DNA from: Halomonas sp. McH1-25
GTDB lineage: Bacteria; Pseudomonadota; Gammaproteobacteria; Pseudomonadales; Halomonadaceae
Direction of reading: 5' to 3'
Length of the DNA stretch: 64,000 bases
NCBI RefSeq assembly: GCF_022348165.1
Contig: NZ_JAKRFI010000006.1
Span: forward strand, 1-64,000
The stretch's first letter is position 1. Every line of letters starts with the position of its first letter. Positions 17,319 through 25,035 of this stretch are shown here, piece after piece. The notes under the pieces are model-generated. The model did not search any database and was not told where the DNA came from. It saw only the letters and a program-made list of their open reading frames with translations. The position numbers and the translations under genes are program-made.

Positions 17319-18308
17319 ATGTTTCTCAAGAACAAGATTGCTCTGACAATTGCTACTTTAGCTGTTAGCTTCACTGCAACCTCCGTATCAGCCGAAACAC
17401 TGCGCTATGCCCATGTCGGTTCGGAGGGCGATTCTCAGACACGCTATGCGTCAGAAGCATCAGCCGCCATCGAGGAGGCCACCAATGGTGAAATAACGAT
17501 CGATCTTTTCCCATCAAGCCAGCTTGGCGGTGTCGCTGAAATGGTCGATGGTGTGTCACTTGGCTCGATCTCGCTAGCACATCATGAGTTTGCCTCGCTC
17601 GCCCAGATCGTCCCCGATATAGCCGTATTCAATGCTCCCTTCATTTATCGTGACGCCGAACATGCGCTGAAGGCCACCGATCCCCAGTCCCCGGTCGTCA
17701 GCGAGATGAATGAGCAGTTGGTCGAAGAAGGCGACTTACGCATCATTGGCCGGATGTACCGCGGGGCCCGGCACATTACCGCCAATTTTCCTGTTTACTC
17801 CCCCGCTGACCTGGAAGGTAAACCCTTCCGCGCTGTACCGCTCGATATTTGGATTTCCATGGTCAATGGATTCGGTGCTGACCCGACTCCCGTGGAAGTC
17901 TCCGAACTTCCAACTTCCTTGATGACCGGGCTAGTGGTTGGCCAGGAAAACCCGCTGACCATGCTTATGTCCAACAGTCTTTATGAAGTGCAATCGCACG
18001 TATCGATGACTGGGCACATGCACTCTATACTGGCCGTGTTCATTAACGAGAACACATGGCAGTCCCTGGACGAAGGCCACCAAGAGATTATTACACGAAT
18101 ACTCGAGGAGAAAGCCCAGGAATCCCTACAGTGGGCACAAGAGCGTGAGGCTCGTCTCGTTGAAGAGCTGACGGAAAAGGGCATGACCTTCATCACCGAG
18201 GAGAACGGCCTCGATCTGGACGCCTTCCGTGAACAGGTCCTTGCACAAATCAACGAAGACTACCCCAACTTCGACCCCTATATCGAAAAAATCTCGGAAA
18301 TAGAGTAA
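17319..18308 (+). CDS. dctP: TRAP transporter periplasmic receptor (DctP), second system
   Basis: 329 residues with a signal peptide ending SVSA before ETLRYAH. The receptor patterns FPSSQLGG and LEGKPFRAVP (with the clamp Arg) are present, followed by VVGQENP. AAAGAGG stands before the ATG. It is the first gene of dctP-dctQ-dctM-dehydrogenase-lactonase, divergent from another TRAP operon. Having two receptors under one operator suggests that acid and lactone, or two related acids, are imported together. Confidence 0.9.
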   Translation: MFLKNKIALTIATLAVSFTATSVSAETLRYAHVGSEGDSQTRYASEASAAIEEATNGEITIDLFPSSQLGGVAEMVDGVSLGSISLAHHEFASLAQIVPDIAVFNAPFIYRDAEHALKATDPQSPVVSEMNEQLVEEGDLRIIGRMYRGARHITANFPVYSPADLEGKPFRAVPLDIWISMVNGFGADPTPVEVSELPTSLMTGLVVGQENPLTMLMSNSLYEVQSHVSMTGHMHSILAVFINENTWQSLDEGHQEIITRILEEKAQESLQWAQEREARLVEELTEKGMTFITEENGLDLDAFREQVLAQINEDYPNFDPYIEKISEIE

Positions 18309-18369
18309 TAGTTTGGCAGCAAGGGCCAACGGGTCTTGCTGCCGCTACCTACCAAATGGGGTCGCAAGC

Positions 18370-18837
18370 ATGAGAACCGGGAAAAGGCTGTTGGAAATTT
18401 TCTGCCTAGCCTTGCTGGCAGGAATGATATTTGTTCCTTTTATGCAGGTAATCACTCGTTCCGCATTCGGACTTTCCATTCCTGGTGCGGGTGAGCTAAC
18501 TCGTTTCTTGCTAATTTGTCTGGTTTTTTCCTCTTATCCACTGGCCATATCGAGTGGTGAAAACATCGAGATGGCTGAGCTACGCGAAACGTTACCCAAA
18601 AAATTAAGGATGCCGATCTACAAAATCATAGCCCTGCTTTCCATCCTTGCATGTCTGTTTATTGCTTATGCTGCCTCCATCACGGTGCTGGCAAATCTAA
18701 ACAAGGCAACCCCCGTGCTAAAGATTCCCTATTGGCTATTCTTCAGCACCACGTTCCTAGGTTTCGCTGGAGCAGCCTTCATACATCTTCGCCAGGGGTT
18801 AAAGTCTACTCGCCCTAAAAACAACATTGGCATATAG
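18370..18837 (+). CDS. dctQ: TRAP transporter small membrane subunit (DctQ), second system
   Basis: 155 residues from ATG 18370. A longer reading from 18313 would begin 4 nt after the dctP stop, but its extra 19 residues are polar and unlike the family. Four membrane spans are predicted, with GAGELTRFLLICLVF as the family segment near residue 45. It precedes dctM by 9 nt. Confidence 0.85.
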   Translation: MRTGKRLLEIFCLALLAGMIFVPFMQVITRSAFGLSIPGAGELTRFLLICLVFSSYPLAISSGENIEMAELRETLPKKLRMPIYKIIALLSILACLFIAYAASITVLANLNKATPVLKIPYWLFFSTTFLGFAGAAFIHLRQGLKSTRPKNNIGI

Positions 18838-18846
18838 GAAAAGAAA

Positions 18847-20121
18847 ATGGGCTTCATGATACTGGCATTTTTCTTAGTATTTTTTTTATTAGGATTCCCT
18901 GTCGTTTATGCCATCCTGATCCCTTCCGTGGTCTATGTTCTCATCGAAGGGTTTCCAGTAGGGCTTCTCGGTCAGCGTATCACCTATTCTCTCGATAGTT
19001 TTCCGTTGGTTGCCGTGCCCATCTTTATATTTGTCGGGAACTTGATGAACCAGTCCGGCATCACCGACCGAATTTTCCATTTCGCCAATACACTGGTTGG
19101 CAGGGCCCCCGGGGGACTGGCACAGGTCAACATTTTTTCGAGCTTGATATTCTCGGGCATGTCAGGTGCATCCCTTGCCGATGTGGGCGGGCTGGGCAAG
19201 ATAGAAATCGAAGCTATGAAGAAACAGGGATATGGGGCTCCCTTCTCCGCAGCGGTCACGGCTTCATCGGCCGTCGTGGGGCCAATATTCCCCCCCAGCA
19301 TTCCGTTGATAGTCTATGGATCCGTCACGAGCGTCTCCATTGTGCAGCTACTTCTCGCCGGGATCGTTCCGGCTTTGATCTGCACGGTACTGCTCATGAT
19401 CACCGCGGCAATTCTGGCTATTAAATATGACATGCCTCGCGCCCCGAGATTACCTACGGCCAGGGAGCTGTATCAGTCGTTCTTACCCGCCCTGCCGGCG
19501 CTTCTGGCCCCCGTGCTGATGATCTCGGGCATGCTATTAGGCCTGTTCACCCCGACGGAAGCCGCAGCTGTTACCGCTGCCTATGTGCTGTTGGTCAGTT
19601 CACTTTTCTACAGAGAACTGACTTGGCCACACTTGATAAGCTCGATGATGGCCACATTGAAGACGACGAGTGCGATACTGATCATAGTGGCTGCAGCCTC
19701 GATGTTTGGCTGGATTTTGTCCGTCGAGCAGATTCCCCAGCAGTTTGCTGCATTCATACTGCAGATATCCCAAGACCCACTGATGCTGCTGCTCATCGCC
19801 AACCTGATATTCTTTATCGCTGGCATCTTCCTTGATTCGACCACTGCGACCCTTTTGATCGTGCCTATCGTGGCGCCCCCCATGGTACTTGCGGGCGTCG
19901 ACCCGGTACATCTGGGTATCGTTGCCATCTTCAACCTGATGATCGGGTTGCTGACCCCACCAATGGGTCTGTCCTTGTTTCTCGTATCATCGATCGCCCA
20001 AGTTTCACTGCGTCAGCTCTTGAAAGCGTTGATGCCTTTTTACATCCCCCTGCTGACCACTCTGGCCATCATTACATTCTCAACTGATCTAGTGCTGTGG
20101 CTGCCAGGCTTCCTGCGCTAA
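18847..20121 (+). CDS. dctM: TRAP transporter large membrane subunit (DctM), second system
   Basis: 424 residues, about 12 membrane spans. The motifs FSGMSGASLADVGG and IFPPSIPLIVYG occur at the same places as in the divergent paralogue. It is the carrier of the second TRAP system. The HIBADH-family dehydrogenase gene starts 49 nt downstream. Confidence 0.92.
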   Translation: MGFMILAFFLVFFLLGFPVVYAILIPSVVYVLIEGFPVGLLGQRITYSLDSFPLVAVPIFIFVGNLMNQSGITDRIFHFANTLVGRAPGGLAQVNIFSSLIFSGMSGASLADVGGLGKIEIEAMKKQGYGAPFSAAVTASSAVVGPIFPPSIPLIVYGSVTSVSIVQLLLAGIVPALICTVLLMITAAILAIKYDMPRAPRLPTARELYQSFLPALPALLAPVLMISGMLLGLFTPTEAAAVTAAYVLLVSSLFYRELTWPHLISSMMATLKTTSAILIIVAAASMFGWILSVEQIPQQFAAFILQISQDPLMLLLIANLIFFIAGIFLDSTTATLLIVPIVAPPMVLAGVDPVHLGIVAIFNLMIGLLTPPMGLSLFLVSSIAQVSLRQLLKALMPFYIPLLTTLAIITFSTDLVLWLPGFLR

Positions 20122-20170
20122 GCCGCTTGGACTCGACCAGTGGCTACCCTTGCACGAAGGAGAAGTAAAA

Positions 20171-21067
20171 ATGACAAACAAGCCAATTATCGGTTTCATC
20201 GGCCTCGGCAAGATGGGAGCCGGCTTCACCTCACGCCTCATCGAGAGTGGCTATTCGGTCATCGGCTACGACATCGACGACGCCTGTTGCCAGGCCGCCA
20301 AGGCCAACGGTGTCGACATTGCCGAGTCGCCGGCCAAGGTCGCCGAGCGTGCCGACATCATCCAACTGTGCGTGATCTCCACGACTGCCGTAGAGGCGGT
20401 CGTCCTTGGTGAGGGTGGCATTGCCGAGGCCACCCAAAGCCAAGGCAAGATCGTGGTCGACCACTCTACGACAGAGCTCGAGAGCACCAAGCGTATAGCC
20501 CAGGCCTTGCTGGAGCGAAGGGGCATACGATTCGTTGACGCCCCGGTATCCGGTGGTCCCGGCGCGGCTGCCGATGGGCGCCTGGCCATAATGGCCGGTG
20601 GTGACCAAACTACCATCGACGCTATCCAACCCCTGATGGCCACCCTTGGGCAATTTACCAGAATGGGTGAGGTCGGTGCAGGACAAGCAACTAAGCTGAT
20701 CAACCAGGCGCTGGTACTCTCCAACTACTGCGTGATCGCCGAAGCCTGTAACCTCGGTAACCGTTTCGGTATCGATGTCAGCAAGATCCCCGCCGCCCTC
20801 TCCTCGGGCTATGCTGGCAGCAATCTGCTCAACGACCTTCTGCCCCGCATGGTCGAGAACGACTTCGAACCGCGTGGCTACGCCCGGCAAATTCTCAAGG
20901 ATCTGCATATGCTGCAGGATGCCGCCAATGCCTTGAATGTTTCCATGCCAATGGCAAGTACCGCCAACTCCCTCTATAGCATGCTGGTTTCTCAGGGTAA
21001 GGGAGAGCTGGATGGCGCCGCTATCGTCTCACTTCTGGAAGGTGTCACGCCGGAGCGCTCGTCATGA
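20171..21067 (+). CDS. NAD(P)-dependent beta-hydroxyacid dehydrogenase (HIBADH family), second copy
   Basis: 298 residues from ATG 20171, with AAGGAG 8 nt upstream. The Rossmann motif is GLGKMG, the family motif DAPVSGGPGAAADG is intact (around residue 124) and the catalytic Lys lies in GAGQATKLINQ. It is thus a more canonical member than the homologue at 3445-4347. Members include tartronate semialdehyde reductase, L-threonate and 3-hydroxyisobutyrate dehydrogenases. It overlaps the following lactonase by ATGA, so hydrolysis and oxidation of the same compound are likely coupled. Confidence 0.88.
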   Translation: MTNKPIIGFIGLGKMGAGFTSRLIESGYSVIGYDIDDACCQAAKANGVDIAESPAKVAERADIIQLCVISTTAVEAVVLGEGGIAEATQSQGKIVVDHSTTELESTKRIAQALLERRGIRFVDAPVSGGPGAAADGRLAIMAGGDQTTIDAIQPLMATLGQFTRMGEVGAGQATKLINQALVLSNYCVIAEACNLGNRFGIDVSKIPAALSSGYAGSNLLNDLLPRMVENDFEPRGYARQILKDLHMLQDAANALNVSMPMASTANSLYSMLVSQGKGELDGAAIVSLLEGVTPERSS

Positions 21068-21981
21068 CGTCACTGCCCATCATCGATGCGCACCAGCACT
21101 TCTGGGACCTGGAGCGTAACTACCTACCATGGCTCTGTGACGAGCCGATGATTCCGTTTCGCTATGGCGATTACAGCGCCATCCGGCGCAACTACCTGCC
21201 CGAGGATTACCGGCGCGATACGGGGAGCTATCGAGTGGTCGGGTCGGTCTTCATCGAGACGGAGTGGGACCCTGCAACGCCAGTGCAGGAAACCCGCTGG
21301 GTCCATGAACTGGCCGAACGAGATGGGCTACCCAGCGTGATGGTGGCCCAGGCACGCCTCGATCAGCCGGATGTCGATGACGTACTGGCGGCTCACTGCG
21401 CCTATTCACGAACGCGCGGCATTCGCCATAAGCCCCGCGCCGCGCCATCGCCCAATAAGGTAGAGACCGGCGCCCCGGGATCCATGGGCGACCCGACCTG
21501 GCGCCGCGGCTTCGCCCGGCTAGCCGCCCATGGCCTCTCTTTCGACCTGCAGTGTCCATGGTGGCACTTCCATGAAGCGGCCGACCTCGCCGCGAGCCAT
21601 CCCGACATCCAGATTATCATCAATCACACCGGGCTTCCTGCGGATCGTAGCGAGGCAGGGCTGCGCGGGTGGCGCCACGCCATGTCGGCAGTGGCGCAGC
21701 AACCCAACGTGGCGGTGAAAATCTCCGGCATCGGCGTTCCCGGCTCCCCCTGGACGGTGGAACTGAATCGACGCGTCGTGCTTGAGACGATCGACTGTTT
21801 CGGCGTGGAACGCTGTATGTTTGCCAGCAATTTCCCAGTCGATAGCTTGGTCGCTTCTTTCGCCACCCTCTTCGATGGTTTCATGACCATCACTGACTCT
21901 TTCAGCGAGGCGGAAAGACTCAAGCTATTCCATGATAACGCCCGACACTTCTACCGCATCGATCTCCCTGCAGCCGGCTGA
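21064..21981 (+). CDS. COG3618 TIM-barrel lactonase/amidohydrolase, second copy
   Basis: 305 residues. The metal motif IDAHQHFWD, the mid-barrel NHTGLPADRS and the C-terminal FASNFPVDSL align with the homologue at 13009-13944. The two are clearly related but diverged, so they may open different lactones or anomers. Translation is coupled to the dehydrogenase gene by a 4-nt overlap. It is the last gene of the second TRAP operon; an integrase relic begins 54 nt later. Confidence 0.86.
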   Translation: MTSLPIIDAHQHFWDLERNYLPWLCDEPMIPFRYGDYSAIRRNYLPEDYRRDTGSYRVVGSVFIETEWDPATPVQETRWVHELAERDGLPSVMVAQARLDQPDVDDVLAAHCAYSRTRGIRHKPRAAPSPNKVETGAPGSMGDPTWRRGFARLAAHGLSFDLQCPWWHFHEAADLAASHPDIQIIINHTGLPADRSEAGLRGWRHAMSAVAQQPNVAVKISGIGVPGSPWTVELNRRVVLETIDCFGVERCMFASNFPVDSLVASFATLFDGFMTITDSFSEAERLKLFHDNARHFYRIDLPAAG

Positions 21982-22035
21982 GCCCATGGAAGAGGACAGA
22001 GCGACGTACAGTGTTCACTATTTGTCGCTGCGAAA

Positions 22036-22289
22036 GCGCGATATAAACCGGCCCGACCTGCGCCTTCATGACTTGCGGCACAGCTATGCGAGTCTGCTGG
22101 CTCAAGTCGGAGAAAACATGACGACGGTAAGGGGATCTACTGGACCATTCGAGCCTGATCGTGACGAGCCACTATATGCGCCTGTCGCCGGACCACTTGA
22201 CTGGCGTCATCAAATTCGCGCTGAAAGTGCCTAGACACTTTATAGACAGACAAGTGGAAGAAGCTAGAAACGAACGAAGAAAGGGATGA
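22036..22289 (+). pseudogene. Tyrosine integrase 3' fragment, relic a (frameshifted)
   Basis: Reads LRLHDLRHSYASLLAQVGEN (the box II H-x-x-R), then loses frame at an extra G near 22131-22134. In the next frame it continues DLLDHSSLIVTSHYMRL and runs to TGA 22287-22289. The catalytic His, Arg and Tyr positions are recognisable, but the two halves are out of frame and the N-terminal two thirds is missing. It lies directly against the tRNA-Leu fragment at 22299, as an island integrase would. Closely similar sequence lies at 47775 and 60324. Confidence 0.85.
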
Positions 22290-22298
22290 CGCTAACTT

Positions 22299-22370
22299 AC
22301 TGATTGGGAAGTGGTGCCGATGGTCGGACTCGAACCGACACGCTATCGCTAGCGGCGGATTTTGAATCCG
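22299..22370 (-). repeat. attachment-site repeat: 3' part of tRNA-Leu(CAA)
   Basis: 72 bp matching 60498-60569 with two differences (22306 and 22320). It covers the 3' CCA through the anticodon arm of tRNA-Leu(CAA) and then departs. This is the usual att footprint of an integrase that recombines in the anticodon arm. The 5' half and promoter of the tRNA are absent, so no tRNA is made here. It marks the left end of a 38.2-kb element whose right end is the intact tRNA. Confidence 0.85.
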
Positions 22371-22740
22371 TTTTCGAGATAATTCACGGCCGCGCTTGCT
22401 ACGGCACTTCCCTTTTAAACCATCCTCTTACAGCTTTCCCATTTGCGTAGATCGGAGCGGTCGCGCCTGATCTGCGACCAGAATAGCTAACCGTACCATC
22501 TGTCCAAGCTCCACCTCGCTCCAGAAACAAGGGGATTATTAGTGCAATTTTGCTAATGTAAGGATCGCGTCTGCAATGCGATTTTATAAGCGAAACAATA
22601 AGTTACTATTTCCCGCATCATGCACTTGTCACTCTGATTACGTGTAATCAGCAACCAATCCGCAACCAGATACACTTAGGTATCGGCCTCCAGGCTCAGT
22701 GTCTTCTCCTAGCCAGCCCCTTAGCGGGCAGCATAACCAC
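22371..22740. other. Non-coding scar with an 18-bp palindrome
   Basis: No gene seen. A perfect palindrome CTGATTAC-GT-GTAATCAG lies at 22634-22651, followed by two GCAACCA direct repeats about 11 nt apart. These could be leftover recombinase arm sites, but nothing proves it. Confidence 0.4.
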
Positions 22741-22875
22741 CATCCACTGGCAGGATTCGAGCCAGTGGATAGCCTGCTTAGCCGGGGTGACTTGCAAGGG
22801 ATGATGTGGATCATTTCGCTGGGATTCATCGGGCTCAGCCTCGGCGGTCTGCTGGAAAAGAAGCGCATGCTCTAG
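22741..22875 (+). pseudogene. Fragment of an NhaC-type Na+/H+ antiporter
   Basis: One frame reads FEPVDSLLSRGDLQG followed by MMWIISLGFIGLSLGGLLEK and then a stop at 22873-22875. This is the internal NhaC pattern (short loop, then a membrane helix ending GG-LEK). About 45 of the expected 450-odd residues remain, with no start codon, so it is a relic left within the junction region. Confidence 0.65.
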
Positions 22876-23096
22876 GTAAATTGCTCGAAAGCCAGGGCAA
22901 ACGCTTACTGATCGTTCACTCCCCTCTCTATGCCAGCAGGAATGGCACCAATTAATGGAGGGCCATGGCTTGCCAAATAGCAGTCCTAGCAGAGATAACA
23001 GGGTCCGTGTTATCCGGTCGCGGTGTGGTCGGTCTCGCCTCAGATACTGCGCAGCCAGTCGGTTGTACAGTTAGGCTTGGGTGCAACGTAGGTAAC

Positions 23097-23124
23097 CAAG
23101 GCCGGCTATATGTAGCCGGCCTTG
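23097..23124 (-). terminator. Strong hairpin downstream of the chemosensory operon
   Basis: Perfect 12-bp stem CAAGGCCGGCTA/TAGCCGGCCTTG with a 4-nt loop, 69 nt beyond the last chemotaxis gene, which reads leftward. There is no clear U-tract, so it may act as a 3'-end stabiliser or Rho-assisted terminator. I see no gene in the rest of 22876-23192. Confidence 0.5.
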
Positions 23125-23192
23125 ATGCTCGAAGCCTTCAGGCTATCTAGGCTTAGCTGAGTTAACAAACTGGGAGAGTCGAAACATATCGC

Positions 23193-24407
23193 TCAAAACA
23201 GTTCAATCTTAAGGCCTTCTTCCTTGACTTCCTGGGCACGCCCCGTCTCTTCCAAGTGCCCCTTGTGCTGGGAGTAGGTCACGTAACTGTTCAGATGCAT
23301 CTGCATACGCTGGTCCAGGTCAGGTAGCTCAGCGAGTTTGCCCTCGCGAGTGGTTATCTCCTGCTCGTAGACCTGCATGACCTCCCCGAGCGTGTCGAGC
23401 ATTTCACTACTCTGGGCCAAGCGCTGACGCAAGGGATCCTGGAACTGCATGCTGGCGAGCACGTCAAGCACGTCCTGATTGATTTCCCGGCTGATTCCCT
23501 CGACATTGCCCACCATGTTGCCCAGCGAGTCGGAGGCGCTCACGAGATAGTTCACCATCGATGATAACTCCGCCCTCACCTGATCCAGACTACTACGAAC
23601 CTGCATGTCGTTCTGCCGCTCCTGGGCAGCCTGGCACTCCTCCTCGAACCGGGACGTCAGCGTTTCGATGGTAGTGGAGAGGGAGTGAGCCGCTTCGGCG
23701 GTACGGGCGGAAAGACTACGCACTTCGCCAGCGACTACCGAGAACGCCCGGCCCGATTCACCTGCACGAGCCGCCTCAATCGCAGCATTGAGCGCCACCA
23801 GATTGATCTGTTTGGCAATGCCGCTGATCATTTCGATGAACGGCTTGGTCGCTTCAAAGTTCTTGTAAAGCCCTTTCAGGCGCTCGATGTCACTGCGCAG
23901 GCTCTCCTTGCGCTCATGCTCGAACGCCTCGAGCATGCCCAAGGTCTGCTCATTGCTTGCCTGATGCGCGCGCGCCTCAGTCGAGAGGTCTTGTACGCAA
24001 CTGACGCCTTGCTCGATCTCATTGCGCAGGCTCTGGCTCGTCCGGTGAATATGGTTGAGATGCTCGATAGCCCCAAGGACGTTTCGCTCCGTCTCCTCGC
24101 TGACTTCCCTCAAGTTACGTTGAACGACTCGGCCGAGCCCAGGGACGGCAGCAACCAGGCCGTTCACTTTTTCCATTAATCCGGCTTGGTCATGTTCAGG
24201 CAAGACTAGCCTGGACCAGAAAGGCCCGGCCTTCGTCAAGCGCCGCCAAACCAGCCAGGCAGGCCCCGCCGAAAGGAGCCCCATTAGACCCATACAGAGG
24301 AGTACAGGCAGGCCAGCCAGCCAAGCCGTCCAAGCCGGTGAGCTGAGCCCTAGAAGCACAATGGTCAGCGGCAGGACAATTGCGCGCGATAAAGTGGGAA
24401 GTTTCAT
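23193..24407 (-). CDS. Membrane-anchored methyl-accepting chemotaxis-type protein, F9 cluster
   Basis: 404 residues. The N-terminus has two hydrophobic spans (about 8-50) with no periplasmic sensor between them. The rest is coiled coil with the receptor hairpin tip [20 protein letters not shown] near residue 195 and a downstream [12 protein letters not shown] segment. It lacks a recognisable ligand domain, so it probably senses through partners or acts as an array adaptor. It is the last gene of the leftward operon, 8 nt after a CheY gene. In V. cholerae cluster I an MCP gene holds the same place. Confidence 0.85.
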   Translation of the reverse strand: MKLPTLSRAIVLPLTIVLLGLSSPAWTAWLAGLPVLLCMGLMGLLSAGPAWLVWRRLTKAGPFWSRLVLPEHDQAGLMEKVNGLVAAVPGLGRVVQRNLREVSEETERNVLGAIEHLNHIHRTSQSLRNEIEQGVSCVQDLSTEARAHQASNEQTLGMLEAFEHERKESLRSDIERLKGLYKNFEATKPFIEMISGIAKQINLVALNAAIEAARAGESGRAFSVVAGEVRSLSARTAEAAHSLSTTIETLTSRFEEECQAAQERQNDMQVRSSLDQVRAELSSMVNYLVSASDSLGNMVGNVEGISREINQDVLDVLASMQFQDPLRQRLAQSSEMLDTLGEVMQVYEQEITTREGKLAELPDLDQRMQMHLNSYVTYSQHKGHLEETGRAQEVKEEGLKIELF

Positions 24408-24415
24408 GTCGCCTC

Positions 24416-24790
24416 CTAGACGCCAGGCAGTACCTGCTTGATCACGCCCAATAAATCAGCGGAGTTGATCGGCTTTACCAACCAGCCTGTTGCACCATTG
24501 CGCTTTGCCTCGTCACGTTTCTCCTGCTGGCTCTCTGTGGTCAGCGCAAGAATGGGAGTGAAGCGCATACCGGGCAAGGCGCGCGCCTTGCCGATCAGCT
24601 CCAGCCCGCCCATGTTCGGCATGTTGATATCGGTAATGATCAGGTCTGGCTTGTAGCCGCCCTTAAGCCGGTCCATTGCCTGCATGCCGTCAGTGGCAGC
24701 TTCGACACGAAACCCGGACATTTCCAGGCTGCTGCGCAGGCTCATCAGCATGGTGGCGGAATCGTCGACGATCATGATGTTCTTGCTCAT
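24416..24790 (-). CDS. CheY-like single-domain response regulator (first copy)
   Basis: 124 residues, one receiver domain. The acidic pair D9/D10, phospho-acceptor D54 (in [11 protein letters not shown]) and Lys in WLVKP are all present. It should take phosphate from the CheA encoded two genes upstream. It lies 8 nt from both neighbours. A second receiver gene lies on the other side of cheA, so one may be output and one a phosphate sink. Confidence 0.92.
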   Translation of the reverse strand: MSKNIMIVDDSATMLMSLRSSLEMSGFRVEAATDGMQAMDRLKGGYKPDLIITDINMPNMGGLELIGKARALPGMRFTPILALTTESQQEKRDEAKRNGATGWLVKPINSADLLGVIKQVLPGV

Positions 24791-24798
24791 GGAATCTC

Positions 24799-25035
24799 CT
24801 AGCTATTCAGTGCGGCCTGAAGCCACAGTCGGGTATCAGTATCCTCAGGCCAGTGGGCGATACGTGCCCTGGCGGCCATCAGAACTTGCAGATTGGCAGC
24901 GTGAAGATGCTCCAGCGCCTGCATATCGACGCTGGCCGACGGGTGCTTGACCAGCCATTCAAGCAGCTCCTCGGCCTCCTCCACCGTCACTTGGCCAGCC
25001 ATCACCGCCACGTCTGAGGTAAACGTCATGCTCAT
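24799..25035 (-). CDS. Small STAS-domain protein of the chemosensory operon
   Basis: 78 residues, a minimal STAS fold. The stretch that in SpoIIAA-type proteins carries the phosphorylatable Ser (DSSGL) reads HAANL here, so regulation by serine phosphorylation is unlikely. It starts with a 4-nt overlap of the cheA stop. STAS proteins occur at this position in F9-class operons; the role there is not settled to my knowledge, and a scaffolding or CheA-binding role is plausible. Confidence 0.75.
   Translation of the reverse strand: MSMTFTSDVAVMAGQVTVEEAEELLEWLVKHPSASVDMQALEHLHAANLQVLMAARARIAHWPEDTDTRLWLQAALNS

Noticed and set aside
22312-22400. A second functional tRNA-Leu
   Set aside because: Homology stops after the anticodon arm; no 5' half, acceptor partner or promoter is present.
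22638-22868. 76-codon minus-strand open frame over the NhaC relic
   Set aside because: No recognisable content. The + strand reading gives a better explanation.
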